Positions 1 to 12,821 are shown, counted from the first letter of the stretch. The stretch is 64,000 nucleotides of DNA from Lichtheimia corymbifera B2541 (GCA_000697475.1 JNEU01000851.1:1-64000); one strand, 5' to 3'. Made by a program: numbers and translations. Notes: generated from the letters alone by a model not told the origin.

Positions 1-295
1 CAGGATCAATTCTGAGGAGCCAAGGTGTATTGTTGTCCATGCATACATCGATCTATCAAGGAAATCAATCATTAGTTCGCCTAATGATGCACATCCCCAA
101 CATTAACGTACCATGTTGTCAACCTACTCCTAGTATTTGTGTGCGTGTTCCATAAGCAGCGAGAATGATCAGATCACCTTTGATATCATATATTAAGCCT
201 CACACGCAATCGTGGTTTGAATAAAGGATGATGCAGGAGACATGATGCAAAAAGCAAAGTCTAATCTTTCTAAGTTGAAATGTGGGGGGATTTAA

Positions 296-742
296 CGGGG
301 TTGCACGGAAGGCAACATTAAGCTGCCAAAGCTGCTGAAAGATATGATCTGCTTGCTCATAGAATCTTCTCCTGCCCAACAACGCCATGTGCACACGGTT
401 GGATTTGTTATAAGTGGTAAGTGGCGAGTTTCAAAGTATCTATATAATGCTGATTGCTGGATGGTGAGTATAGGTCTAAAAATTACGCCAATGATTCTTG
501 ACTCGCCTGAAGGATATATCACACGTCTGACCAAATTACCAACGCTTGAATTTCCAGTTTGTGAGGAGGTTTTCGCAAAACAAATGTCAAGGCTGATCAC
601 AACGGTGTGGCAGTTGAAGTCTCTCATGAAGGATTCTCTACGATGCGTGCAGTTCGATGATGATGAAAATAACCCACAATCCAGCATTCTTCCACCTTCT
701 TTGCCATCGCCCAAATCGAAAAAGCGTAAGCTTAGCAACTAG
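296..742 (+). CDS. Hypothetical protein, 3' coding part only
   Basis: The frame opens after a stop at 293-295 and runs to a TAG at 740-742. It reads sensibly from about 308 (GNIKLPKLLKDM...), upstream of the first ATG at 344, so this is probably the last exon of a spliced gene or the 3' end of a broken one. The protein ends in a basic stretch, KSKKRKLSN, that resembles a nuclear localisation signal, after an acidic DDDEN patch. I do not recognise the family. The preceding 295 bases contain no convincing upstream exon. It could be a pseudogene fragment. Confidence 0.35.
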   Translation, partial: RGCTEGNIKLPKLLKDMICLLIESSPAQQRHVHTVGFVISGKWRVSKYLYNADCWMVSIGLKITPMILDSPEGYITRLTKLPTLEFPVCEEVFAKQMSRLITTVWQLKSLMKDSLRCVQFDDDENNPQSSILPPSLPSPKSKKRKLSN

Positions 743-969
743 TCGCATCTATTGGATTTCCCCCATTCAATTGGCGTAAAATAAAAATCAAGGCATTGCC
801 ATTAAAGAATCGATCCAGCTATGGGCTGAGGGGATATGAGTATGCGGGAGTGCTCACGTGATTTATTGTAGGCGGGACATACATGGCGGGGAATTGCAAT
901 TGGTTGACGGAGGAGTAGTGGAATAGCAGGTTGGTGCTGCCGACTTTGAGAAGACCCTCTTTCCTAATC

Positions 970-1955
970 ATGAAGGTAAAGTCAATATGTCAATAGGAGG
1001 AAATGGATAACAATGAGTGAATGGGATGGATGAGTGAATGGATGGATAGATGGATGATTGAATAGAGGATGGATGAGAATCGATGGCTGATATAACCTTC
1101 TTGTTCTATAGCTCAACATTGCCAACCCAGCCACTGGCTGTCAGAAGCTTTTCGAAATCGACGATGAACGTCGCGTGTAAGCATCAGTTTCCAATCGCCA
1201 CATTACAACCCATACGCACACATTTACACACACACACACACACACGACGTACCCTATTTCAGCATTATCAGTAAAACTGACGCATCCATTATCGTTATAG
1301 TCGTGTCTTTTATGACAAGCGCATGTCTCAGGAAGTTCCTGGTGACTCCATTGGCGATGAGTTCAAGGGCTATGTCTTCCGTATCACTGGTGGTAACGAT
1401 AAGCAAGGTTTCCCTATGAAGCAAGGTGTTCTTTTGCCCCACCGTGTTCGCTTGTTGTTGAGCAAGGGCCACTCCTGCTACCGTCCTCGCCGTACTGGTG
1501 AGCGTAAGAGAAAGTCTGTTCGTGGCTGTATCGTTTCCAGCGATTTGTCTGTTCTTTCTCTTGTTGTTGTCAAGCAAGGTGAGCAAGACATTCCCGGCCT
1601 TACTGACAAGACCGTTCCCAAGCGTCTTGGTCCCAAGCGTGCTTCCAAGATCCGCAAGTTCTTCAACTTGAGCAAGGAAGATGATGTTCGCAAGTATGTC
1701 ATTCGTCGTGAAGTTCAACCCAAGAACCCTGAAAAGAAGCCCTACACCAAGGCTCCCAAGATCCAACGTCTTGTCACTCCCGTCACCCTTCAACGTGAAC
1801 GCCGCAGAAAGGCTCTTAAGCGCAGACGCAATGTTGCCGCCAAGGAAGCCGCTGCCGAGTACAAGCAACTCCTTGCTAAGCGTACCAAGCAAGCCAAGGA
1901 AGCCAAGCTTGAGCGTCGTCGCACCTCGTCCATGCAAAAGTCTAGCTCTGCTTAA
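970..1955 (+). CDS. RPS6: 40S ribosomal protein S6 (eS6)
   Basis: Component of the small cytosolic ribosomal subunit. Three exons are read: 970-975 (ATG AAG only), 1112-1176 and 1301-1955, giving 241 residues, the usual length for fungal eS6. The joined start [14 protein letters not shown] and the core [18 protein letters not shown] are diagnostic. The C-terminal third is strongly Lys/Arg-rich and ends in [12 protein letters not shown], which carries the Arg-Arg-x-Ser context phosphorylated in other eS6 proteins. Codon use is strongly biased (GTC, CGT, AAG), as expected for a highly expressed gene. A very short first coding exon is common in fungal ribosomal protein genes. Intron 1 contains a GATG/ATGG-rich minisatellite (about 1010-1078) and intron 2 a CA tract (about 1219-1246). 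A 238-residue open frame on the opposite strand is only the shadow of this codon bias. Confidence 0.97.
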
Positions 1956-2181
1956 ATGCATTCGACCCACTCATATCTCAATTAAAAAAAATATTCATCA
2001 AAAAGATAATATGGATTGGCAAATGGTGATAATGGTATTAATGGATAAGGAAGGGATTGTTATCATCAAGGGGGTGGCTTTTTCATATGCTAGATGAGGA
2101 GGCAACACAGAGATTTGATCTCTTTCTTTCTTTCCTCCGCTTTTCTTATAGATATTACATAGACACACACATATATATACC

Positions 2182-2907
2182 ATGGCAACCGCTCTTACAG
2201 CAAACGAGTCCACTACTACACCTTCCTCTGCACGATCCAGCAAACCAGCCAAAAAGACCGAATGCCTCATTCCAGCATCACGATTCATATACAATGGTTC
2301 CGAATTCGAATACACCGTTTACTCGCCTTCGACTCGTTTTATGCGTGAAATGGATACAGTATTTCCTCAATTATCAGTTCGACAACGTAAAGAATTATTG
2401 GTGATACCAATCGTACAGCGCTGCAAGCATGATTTAGTTGGATCCACACCAGAGATTGAAGAGGAAAGAGAATTCAAGTTGGAGAATGTAAGTATAATCA
2501 GTCTACAAGTGATGACGATCCATGGTATTGATTGATAAATGTAGTTTATTGAATGGGGTGGTCGCATGATTGATCGGCTACATTCTTTGGGCATGTGGGC
2601 AGATTTGACGGATCCAGCATCTGGGTTTCCGGTAGGACTTTAATGACACCATGATTCTTCCCATCTATCCAGTTTTTCTCACGCACCATTTACATTACAG
2701 CTTAGAAGCACCCCTGGTCCTTCACCCTATCCCGATGTTCAAGCAACCCATGCTTTGACCCATTATGATATTCAAAACGTCGGTTGTTGTCATATCATGC
2801 TTCATCCTGCATGGAAGAGCCATATTTACCCAGGCACCTTTTTCACCACTGCTCCCGCTGATATCTTTGTCAAAGTACTCAATGAACAACTCCTCCAGCA
2901 GCAATAA
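2182..2907 (+). CDS. MMADHC: Cobalamin trafficking protein CblD (MMADHC-like)
   Basis: Exons 2182-2487, 2545-2631 and 2701-2907 give 199 residues. The middle and end match the CblD family: an FIEWGGRMIDRLHSLGMWAD stretch, then LTDPASGFP, then NVGCCHIMLHPAWKSHIYPGT, matching the FIDPSSG, LGCC and GTHVVVGSIFT regions of the animal protein. In animals CblD acts with CblC to partition vitamin B12 between cytosolic methionine synthase and mitochondrial methylmalonyl-CoA mutase. Fungi were long regarded as B12-independent, so presence here argues for an early-diverging lineage. The protein is shorter than the human one (about 296), with no obvious mitochondrial leader. It converges on the ETFB gene, with only 92 bases between the stop codons. 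The family call is firm; retained B12 function is inference. Confidence 0.9.
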
Positions 2908-2999
2908 TAAAAATGTTGGGATATAAAAGATGCTTTTCTTTGTAAAAACGATCGTTGGATGTTCGTGTGTATATATAAATACTTCTAATGCTTGCTTGC

Positions 3000-3972
3000 T
3001 TACAAAACCTTGGCCTCGTTCTTCAACTTGTCAAGCAATTCATCCACATTCTCGACCTTACGACCACCTTGGCGCTTAGCAGGTTCCTCAACCTTCAAGG
3101 TTTGGAGACGGGGAGAGATATCCACACCGAGATCTTCAGGAGTGATCTTGACAAGAGGCTTCTTTTTGGCCTTCATGATATTGGGAAGAGATGCATAACG
3201 AGGCTCGTTCAAACTAGAAAGGTACCCGGAAATCAGCAACGATTGGCCCTGACATTATTTTTTTCCCACACCCATCATCCTCCATTCCCCTCCCTTACCG
3301 CAAATCAGTGGTGATGATGGCCGGCATCTTTGTAGAAATGGTTTCGAGACCACCGTCAATCTCACGAGTGACCTTGAGTGATTGGGCTTCAATATCAACC
3401 TTGGAAGCAAAAGTAGTCTAATATACGTATATATATCAGTATCCATTCCTCTTTTTTCCCTTCCCTGATATTTACCTGGGGCCAATTCAATAAACCAGCA
3501 AGCATTTGACCGGTTTGGTTGCTATCGTCGTCGATGGCTTGTTTGCCGAGAATGAAGAGATCAGGCTTCTTTTCTTCCTTGTTGGCAAAGGCTTGAAGCA
3601 ATTTGGCGACAGCAAGAGGTTGCAATGTGCTATCATCCTTGACTTCAATGTGCACAGCACGGTCAGCGCCCATAGCAAGGGCAGTACGCAAAGTTTCTTG
3701 TGCCTTGGCAGAACCACATGAAATAGCCACCACTTCAGTCTTTTTGTCCTTCTCCTTGATACGCACAGCTTCTTCAACAGCAATTTCATCAAAGGGGTTC
3801 ATGCTGTGCTTGACATTGCGGTCGACATCGGTCTTGGCTGGGTTCACGCGCACCTTGACCGCTATTCAATATACAGTTACAAAAACGTCTCAAAGGTCCA
3901 ATGTCGAAGAAGAAGGTTACCAAAGTCAATGACACGCTTGACAGGAACAAAAATGCGCAAAGCTGAAGACAT
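3000..3972 (-). CDS. ETFB: Electron transfer flavoprotein beta subunit
   Basis: Exons on the minus strand: 3921-3972, 3476-3861, 3299-3417 and 3000-3213, 256 residues. ETF accepts electrons from mitochondrial acyl-CoA and other dehydrogenases and passes them to ETF-ubiquinone oxidoreductase. The joined protein begins [18 protein letters not shown] and contains [37 protein letters not shown] (AMP/FAD-binding region) and [19 protein letters not shown] (the recognition loop including its conserved leucine), all hallmarks of ETF-beta. All junctions keep frame with GT-AG borders. The next gene upstream on the same strand is acetyl-CoA synthetase; both serve acetyl-CoA and fatty-acid metabolism, though fungal adjacency does not prove co-regulation. 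Confidence 0.97.
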
Positions 3973-4406
3973 GTTGTAAAGAGAGAGCGAAAGAGAGATA
4001 AAAGGAAAAAGAAAAGAAGAGTGTAACAAGGTCAATCCTGCTTGAACCGAGAACGTCACGGCTGCCTTTCGTGAATCACATGGTTGCATCAGCTTCCCAC
4101 GACCCTTCAACATTTGCCCTTGCACTAGTAGGCTTACAAAATAAACTTGTGGTTACCATGCATGTTACGATTTGATGCTTATCCATATCACCCACACCCC
4201 TTCAACCATGACACTGGATACTTTATTGGCCAATTGGCTATATCATCAAATGGATGGGATTGCTATATATGATGACAAGTGCCTGATCGCAACCATCTCA
4301 TTAGAGTTCCGACTTTCCCGATTACACATGTGTCTATCAGATCTCCACACATACATAGTCGTTTTATTATCTTTTGCTCTTTTGACAATAAATAACTACA
4401 TGTCAC

Positions 4407-6566
4407 CTAAGATGATGACTTGACCTTATCAATGAGTGATTGCACCACGGCTGGTTCAGCAAGAGTAGACGTATCACCAAGTTGATCAGATTCATTATTC
4501 ACAATTTTACGTAGAATACGACGCATGATCTTGCCGGAGCGAGTTTTTGGAAGATCACCAACAATGTAGATACGCTTGGGTGTGGCAAAAGGACCGATGA
4601 CTTTGCGTACTTGCAATACAAGTTCCTTGTCAAGACCTTCAGCTACTTCCACATTGGGTTTGAGAGTGACAAAGGCATGAATACATTGGCCAGTCAAATC
4701 ATCGTTTCCGCCAACCACCGCAGCTTCAGCAACTGCATTATGAAGGATCAGGGCCGATTCAATTTCAGCCGTTGATAATCGATGACCAGATACATTGATC
4801 ACATCTACATAATTTGTCAATGAGAAGGAGAGATAAAGAAAAGGCTTTTTTTACTTACCATCCACACGACCACGGATCCAAATGTAGCCATCCTTGTCAC
4901 GAGAAGCGCCATCACCGGTGAAATAGTAGCCTTTGTAAGGATACAAGTAGGTATCAAGGTATCGATGATGGTTATTGTAGACGGTACGTGCCATGGATGG
5001 CCAAGGTTGAGCAATGGCTAAAACACCAGTAACATCATTTTCTTTCATTTCCTCGCCAGAGACAGGATCGAGAATGACAGGCTTGATACCAAAGAAAGGC
5101 AACGTAGCTGAACCTGGCTTTGTGGATGTAACACCAGGCAATGGAGTAATAATGATGGATCCAGTCTCAGTTTGCCAATAGGTGTCAACCACTGCGCATT
5201 GACCCTTGCCAACTTGTTCATTGTACCACTGCCAAGCTTCTGGGTTGATAGGTTCGCCCACAGATCCAATCACTCTCAACGACGACAAGTCATGTTCCTG
5301 TAACCATTGATCACCAAGACGACGCAATGCGCGGATAGCAGTAGGTGCTGTATAAAACTGGGTGACCTTATGTCGTGCAATGACTTGCCAGAATCGTGAT
5401 GGATCAGGGTAAGTGGGTGTGGATTCGAACAACAAGGTGGTGGCACCATTGAGGAGTGGACCATAAACAATGTATGTATGGCCAGTGATCCAACCAATAT
5501 CCGCCATACACGCATGTACATCACCGGCTTCGGCATGATAATCAAAGACGTATTTCGCAGTGGCTGCAGCACCCACCAAATAACCACCTGTGGTGTGAAG
5601 CACGCCTTTGGGTGTGCCTGTTGATCCTGATGTGTAGAGCAAAAACATGGGATCTTCTGCATTCATGCTCTCAGGTGGGCAATAAGGACGTGCCTTGGCC
5701 GTTTCTTCATGCCACCATTTATCACGACTTGCGGTCCATGGGATTTCGGATCCAGTACGTCGGCACACAAGCACATGTTGTACACAAGGAGACTCATTGA
5801 CAGCCGTATCCACGATACGCTTGGTGGCAATGTTTTTGCCACCACGTCGACCTTCATCGGCGGTAAGGACCACACGGGCACCACAATCGAGAATACGATC
5901 ACGTAGCGAGTCAGAGGAGAAACCAGCAAACACCACCGAATGCAAAGCACCAATACGAGTACATGCAAGCATGGCATACACAGCTTCTGGAATCATAGGC
6001 ATGTAAATGCACACGTTATCTCCCTTGCGTACACCAAATGATTTGAGCACATTGGCCACACGCGACACGTGTTGCAACAGTTGTTGGTACGTGATCTTGA
6101 CGACGTTGTCAGGTTCATCGCCTTCATGGATAATAGCCACCTAGTAATAAACGTTATGATCCATGTTTTGTTTCTAGTATCAACCAACCCCCTTACCTTA
6201 TCAGGATGCACAAGTGCATGTCGGTCAATGCAATTATAGCTTGCATTCAATTCACCGTCGGGAAACCATGCCACGTCACCTTCATGGAAACCACCACTAC
6301 GCACCTTGGTGAAGGGCTTGGACCATGTCAACAAGTCTTGTGCCAACTAAAATGCATATTATTAAACCACCATGTAAGATCACAAAGTAATAAATACTTG
6401 CCTTGGAAAAAAAGGTATCAGGATCATTCACGCTTTCCTCCCACATTTTCTTGTATTGATCCATGCCGACTACATGTGGGGTAGGGCAGCTACCACCTGC
6501 CAACAAACGAGAAGGCACGGGATAAACAGCTTCACCACTCTTGTTATCGTCGTCTTGGATGGTCAT
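4407..6566 (-). CDS. ACS1: Acetyl-CoA synthetase (AMP-forming)
   Basis: Activates acetate to acetyl-CoA through acetyl-adenylate. Exons 6402-6566, 6197-6346, 4859-6140 and 4407-4804 give 664 residues, the family length. Motifs in order: [11 protein letters not shown] (AMP-binding P-loop), a YWQTETG core, the hinge [16 protein letters not shown], and [11 protein letters not shown] near the end, whose lysine is the catalytic, acetylation-regulated one. Intron 1 (6347-6401) must use a GC donor (AAG|GCAAGT): the only nearby GT would break the frame at [12 protein letters not shown]. No peroxisomal targeting tail is seen (ends KSSS), so a cytosolic/nuclear enzyme is likely. Fungal facA/ACS genes are typically acetate-induced; no promoter sites were checked. 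Confidence 0.96.
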
Positions 6567-7529
6567 GATGTAGAGAAAAGAAAAAGAGATACGAATCAAA
6601 AATTCCCAAAGTGATTTGCTTTATAAAGTTTATCGACTGTAACTTGCATTACAGCGTTTTTTTATCTTGTATCACCGCTTGTCAATTGATAAAGGTGCTT
6701 TGACTTTTTCCCTCTTGACTTTTAACTATCTCTGCTTGGTCTATGAGGCGTGATAGGATAGCGACCATGATGATGATGATGATGATGGCGACAGTGTTAG
6801 TAGTAGTAGTAGTAGTAATATGTCCGTGAGTTAGCCCTACTACGCCAATCCGCCCGATGGATGCGTGTGTACGTGCATGGGCACCTGTACCTTGCGTCTA
6901 ATCCTGCAAAAAGGGAAAAAGCAAGTAGGCACATGACCCCCTTATCACACGACGGCAGTGTGTGGATGAACCCCATCATGCGGTTTCACCTCCTTCCGAA
7001 AATAAAAAGTTGCCCATTATTATCATCATCTGCTCCATAAGCTTGTATTTTGTACAACCTCTTCTCCACTCGTTATGAATAATAATGAAACCAGCTCATT
7101 GTGTACATGTGTATGTGTATGTGTATGTAACAGCAACACGGTTTCTTTGTTTAGCTCTTTTTGCTTAAATGTGCATGTCGAGCACACGCGCACTCTCCTT
7201 TATTTCCAAAACACAAAGTACATGTACACAAGAGAGACAAGATCCTGGGTCCTCCTCCTCCTCCTTCACCACTTCCACCTCCTCCACATGTATAATAATA
7301 AAACGCCCATCATACAAACAATCATGTCCGTTTGGTTCGCACCCCTTAAGAAAGAGAGAGAGCCGATCATAAAAAGAAATTGTATGTACAAAATCATCAT
7401 TCATTGATCATCCAAAGCTACATCGATTTGGAAAGCGAGTGTGCGTAATCATCAAGGGAGAAAGAGAAAGACTGAATGGGTGTGATGCTGAAAGAAAGAA
7501 AGAGTCATGGATGGTATAAGTTGGGTGTT
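6567..7529. other. Intergenic region, ACS promoter side
   Basis: About 960 bases between the ACS start and the Ubc6 stop, both on the minus strand, so it must hold the ACS promoter and the Ubc6 3' UTR. It contains a GAT trinucleotide run (about 6768-6787), a TAG run (about 6798-6817), a GTGTAT run (about 7107-7128) and CT/CCT-rich tracts (about 7250-7290). No open frame here looks coding. Confidence 0.6.
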
Positions 7530-8543
7530 TTACAGCTCGCCACCAGTGCCAGGGGTTGTTGTTGCTGTGGTAGTTGACCTTGCAGCCAACTTTGAGAGAA
7601 CCAGGTAAATAAAGACCACAAGGATCAACGCCCATCGACGCCATTGACTAACAGTTCTGGCTATTGCCGTTTGTTGCTGTGGATGTTGTTGATGATGATG
7701 TTGTTGTTGTGTTGTAGTACCAGGAGACTGGTGTTGTTGATGAGATGGCTTGGGACGCACTATCCTTTGCGTAGTGGAGGGCTTCGTAGGTGCATTGGGT
7801 AAAGGTGCCAACTCGAGTGTACACAATTCAGGAAACACCTCTTTTTTAAATATGATCATCATCAGCCATCTCTCTCTCTTTTCGCCTTGTCCTTTTTTCC
7901 CCACTCTTTACCTTTGAACTTTGCATTCTTCAGATTGATCCGGTGTGATCGTGCTGCAAAGACACGTTTTTCTGCATCTGTGGTTTTGATACTTCCAGTA
8001 GTCGTCTCATCGGTAGTCTTTTTTAAATGTCACCAAGTTAGAATATATACATGAGATAAAATAAAGACACCTACCATGAAACTCAATAGACCATTTAAAA
8101 TAGTAGCAACCGACCAACTGGGATTCCATAAACTAGGATGAAAGTCGCTCATAGTCAAGCATAGACGTGTGTCGGGTTGGAAGCGTCCAGAAGGGGTAGT
8201 CATGCGAATGGCAGGCGGCTTGAATGGATATTCAGATGGGAACGTCAATCGACCATAGTATTCACCGCCTTCGTAAGGTGTATCAGGTGGACCACGAATC
8301 ACATAATGCCTATAGAGAGATGTAGATATGCGTTTGTCAAGAGGTGCTTGCTTAGTAAAGTAGGCTTCTTTTTTCCTTACCATTCCAAAATGTTACTCTC
8401 CAATGGTTTGGCAACAATGAAAGGTGGAGGACTAGCTCAAAATGTAAGCTTGGATTCTATGCTTGCAAGAGTATATAAACCTACTTCTTCTCAATCTCCA
8501 TGTATTCCTTTGTCAATCGCTTGAATGCCGATTTGGTTGCCAT
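7530..8543 (-). CDS. UBC6: ER tail-anchored E2 enzyme Ubc6 (UBE2J type)
   Basis: Exons 8485-8543, 8381-8431, 8075-8309, 7912-8017 and 7530-7840 give 253 residues. The E2 core includes [37 protein letters not shown] and [20 protein letters not shown]; the catalytic cysteine is near residue 87 in the LCL context typical of UBE2J/Ubc6. These enzymes ubiquitinate ERAD substrates with Doa10-type ligases at the ER membrane. The C-terminal region is Gln/His-rich, followed by one hydrophobic segment ([20 protein letters not shown]) close to the end, a classical tail anchor. The last intron is short and its acceptor sits in a TTTAAAAAAG context, so the exact joint there is slightly less certain than the rest. 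Confidence 0.93.
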
Positions 8544-8807
8544 GATGTGTGAGCTACAAAGTGAAAAGCCTGTTGCACTTGAATATGGAGGGGCCCGATT
8601 TAGGCAAGTTGAGTCTCAATACGAGTGTGCTGTGTCTAGACTCGAAATGTCTCATTGCATCAAAAGAGAGAGAAATTAATTCGATCTGAAAGGTATTTCT
8701 TTTAATGGTTGAATAAAGCAAAAGAGGGAAAAAAGAGAAAAGAAAAAGAAGCGACATGAATGTTATGAGGGAGGATGAAAAAAGATGAATGGGCAAAGGA
8801 AGAAGAA

Positions 8808-11800
8808 TTACAAGACATAGTCCAGTTCATAGCGTTGATATCGGTTATGTTCATCGTCGTCGATGCGTGGATAATAAGGCACCAAAGAATCTTGATTGCC
8901 AATGTAGAGACTATTGTAGATCTTCCAATAAACCTCACGCACCTTGCGAGCTGGATGGAATAGGCCTTGCATGGTGTATTGCAAAATAGTGGCAGGTCCT
9001 AAAGCAACGCGGATACCTTCAATGGCCTCCATGACGGCATTGATAACGTGTGGACTATTATATACATAGATTAGTAAAAAGTAATAAAACAATTTTGTCA
9101 TAGTAGCTTACCTCGTCTCGAAAATGTTGGGCCAAATGTAATTGAGCAAGTGGCGTAATGGTTCTTCACATCCCAAACCAACAACACCCAGTGCCATGTG
9201 CTTGATAGTCGTACATGCAGTTTGTCTGTGCACCAAATCACGATCCATAAGGGCATCTTCCAACAAGGGAGTAACAGCCATGATATAATCCTTGCCCATC
9301 TCACCCACATATTCAAAGATAAAGGACATGGACTTGAGAACACCGTTTTGGACATTGAGCTCAGGGACACGATACTCGTTCATCAATGCTGGCAACACGG
9401 TGAAGGGAGCACACGTTTCGGCGACAATGGCAATAGCCACAGTAGTACAGACACGGTTTTGACGTTCTTGAACCTTGAGGTTGTTGAGCAAAGTAGCCAA
9501 CACATCCTGTGGACCAATAGCCTTGGCGATGTAACCGAATGTATTCACGGATGCACGACGAATACCCTTCTTGTGAGCCTTGAGTAAATCGAGCAGCTCG
9601 AAACAAACACGCATCCATTCTCGAGCAGAGACGTATTCAGCACCACGATCAGCGATACGACCCACCAAATCAATACAGTTCTCTTGCACCTTTTCATGAC
9701 GATTGCGAAGAATAGGGGTCAAACGTGGCAATAGATCCTTGATAGGTGGTGTCATACTGGCCATACCAATAACGTTGACAATACTCTTGAGAGCACCCAA
9801 GATAGAACCCAACACCTCAGGATATTCTTCACCCAGATATTCGTACAAGATTTGACCAAGTTGGTTCATGAGCTTTTCTTCACCACATGTCTTCATGACC
9901 ACCGCGATACGTGAAATCAAATCGGCTGCTTGTTGACGCACACGTGCTGACTTGTTATTGAGACGCCATAGAATGGTGTAACAAATTTGCTGCAGGTACG
10001 GCTTGATACGCATACCGAGCGCATTCACCACGGTACCGAAACCATTGAGCATGACCACATCCTCGGCTGTTTGTTCTTGGAATGCGTACAAGATACCATC
10101 AATCAACAATTCTTCCAAACGAGGATCAATATCGGCAGCACCCAAATTGGAGACAATGTTTTCAATCGTTTCCATGACCATCTTGCGATAAGGCTCACTC
10201 TCATCCTTGAGATCATTCACGATACGGCTGACAATCTCGGATACGCCCACCTTGTTGGCCAACTCAACGGTCGTCTCCACCAACTGCTTGTAGTTGCGAC
10301 GATCCAATGCCATACGACGCACCCAAAAGTGCTTGAAAAACTCGGGTAGGATCTCTTCCTTGATATAGGCAGGCTGTACACCATCTGTGGCAGCACATTG
10401 CTTGACGACCTTGAGCACAATCTTTTTCATTTCCTCATCAGGTGACTGGAATTCACGGATCAAAATCACCATGACTTCTTTGGTGTAATAGTTGGCATAC
10501 TCATCGTCCATCAAGGGGATAATATAACCAATGGCCTTGAGGAAAGCTGCCAGACCCTTGCCACGATGCTTACGAATACCCGTCCACAATGGCTTGAGCA
10601 CAGAATCAAAGGATTCAATACCATAAGGAGCCGCTGCTTCAGCCAATGCAGCAATAGCCAAAGCTGTAATTGTGCGCACCTTTTGTTGTTCATCTTCCAA
10701 ACCATGGGCAATAGCTTCCACCAAGTTTTTGAGATGGGGTAATACTGCACAGCCCATAAGAATAGCAATCTGTTGCACGATCTTGATACCGGTGTGTCGT
10801 GCCTGCCATGACTTTTTGGATCGACAGACAGCCTTGAGGAAAGGCAATAATGCTGGAATACCCAATGCCGATGCCACCACAGAGAAGGCACGAGCGGTGG
10901 TGTTACGAACATATTCATCAGGATGATCAATATCAGGACGCATGGTGGTAATCATGGTAGGAAGACCAGCTGCCTTGGATACATTGCTGATGATTTCACG
11001 ACCTTCCACACGAGCATAGTAGTCTTCATCAATAAGCAAGGGTTCAATGACAACGAGAATCTTGTGGACAAAGGGACGCACCAAATCATCCAACTTGTAC
11101 AAGATACGATCAATAACCTTGACGAGCAAATGGCGTTCTTGATCTTCAAGCGTGGGTGACATGAGCAATGGCAGAATTTGATTGAACAATGGACCAGGAC
11201 CGAAATCACGTGCCTTGTCGGTGATTTGTCTGAGAGCTGTCTTACGCATAGGTGGTGTGCCATTCTTGATACGCAAGAGCAATCGCATAATCTTACGTTC
11301 CTTGAGTTCATCGACTGACATTTCCTCTTCATTCCTCTCCTCAAGCAATTTGCCGAAATGCTGCATATCTTCATCCTTGAAAAACGGCAATGCGCCTACG
11401 CCAGGGATTTCTTGGGGTGCTGTAGCATCCATGACAACGCCACGCGCTTCTTCTTGCATGACAAATCCACTCTCTCCCATAGGTGTAGGTGTAGCCATCA
11501 ATTTGCGTGCAGGTGTGCGGATAGGTTCATAGCCAGCAGGGGGTTCCAAGATCTTGTAACCGGTTTGTGGGAACATGGCATCCAATTCTTCATCTGATAA
11601 AGGACGATTGCGCACATCCAATTCACGTTCCCATCGCATAGCATTCATAGCTTCAGGTGTGGAAGGCACTGTAGGTGTAGGTGTCATCATGCCAAGACCA
11701 CCGACAGGTGTTGCTTGAGGCATATCAGTACTGACAGGAGTGGCATCCCATCGCGATCGTTTTGTGCCAGTGGAGGATGCTCGTGGTGTTGCATCCCATT

Positions 11801-12567
11801 CAGATTGTCCATGACTCGTAGCAACCGGTGTAGCATCCCATCGTGATCGTTTTGCAGGTCCTTTGGGTGTAGCTTCCACACTGGAGTGCATAGGTGTAGC
11901 CACATCCCATCGTCGTTTCTTTCTTGGTCCTTCAGCAACCGGTGTTGCTTGCACATCCGCCTTTTCAGAAGATCCACCTGCTTGTGCTTCATCCCGTTTC
12001 TTTTGTGCAATGGCTTGGAATACACGTTGTTGTTCCTTTTCCAATTCGGCTTCACGAATCACTTCAGCGTAACTACGAGACTCCTTGTTGTCTTCTTTGG
12101 CGAATGCATCGGCTCGTTCAGGGGATAGCATGCGATTGAATCGACGTTGGTGATATTCATCCTGTCGTCCTGCAATACGTTTCTCTCGTGCTGTCTCGGC
12201 AAACGGATCGTGGCTGTCAGCACCTTGCACGGCCTCATTGAGAAACTCTTTGGATGCTGTAATCGAATTCAGTTTGCGATTCGTTTCTCGGTAGCGTTCG
12301 TCCATATCCTCGTCATCCTCATCACCCACTGGAATCGACGTTGCATAGCCCTCGAATTTGTCTTTGGTGTAAATGTCCGTGTCATACGAAAGCCCTGTCA
12401 TGCTCGCATGGCTCTCATTCTCTAGTACCGCAGCACTGATATCTTTGTCTGTGATTTCCCTACGCTTGGCTTGGGCTGCCTTGATTTCTTGTTCAATGTC
12501 TATCAATGTCAACGTCAGCAACAAGTATACAGGTGCCATCGCTCGCGATCTACTTACCATCACCCAT
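8808..12567 (-). CDS. SF3B1: Splicing factor 3B subunit 1 (SF3B1/Prp10)
   Basis: Core U2 snRNP protein that clamps the branch-site helix. Exons: 12558-12567 (ten bases, MGD plus one base), 9112-12499 and 8808-9054, total 1214 residues. The N-terminal part carries repeated RWDATP and TP motifs (the phosphorylated, U2AF-binding region of the human protein). The C-terminal two thirds are HEAT repeats, and the end [17 protein letters not shown] ... [17 protein letters not shown] ... YELDYVL is nearly invariant in the family. One exon holds 93% of the coding sequence. The ten-base first exon is supported by the frame (GAC ATT GAA) and by a good GTAAGT donor. This is the largest gene of the 0-13 kb block. 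Confidence 0.97.
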
Positions 12568-12821
12568 ATTGTAGTATGTGTGTGTATATATGTGAGTGTG
12601 TGTGAGTGTGAAAAGTGAAGACTGCCAACTCAAGCGACACAATTCAACCAAAATACCAGACTTCCGACTCATTGGCTGAGAATGACGGTGTCTCTCATCA
12701 TACCTTTGATCTACTGCTCCCCACTCTGCCCATAATCCCACACACAATGTAGATGTATATTCAAAATAAACCAGTTGGTATCATAGCCTCCATATTCTAC
12801 TTGATGTCTATTTGAGTATCC

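Noticed and set aside
970..1300. Intronic C/D snoRNA in RPS6
   Set aside because: TGATGA-like and CTGA-like words occur in intron 1, but they fall within a simple repeat and no terminal stem pairs.
1254..1970. 238-residue antisense open frame across RPS6
   Set aside because: Mirror of the strong codon bias of RPS6; the sense strand gives a complete, conserved ribosomal protein.
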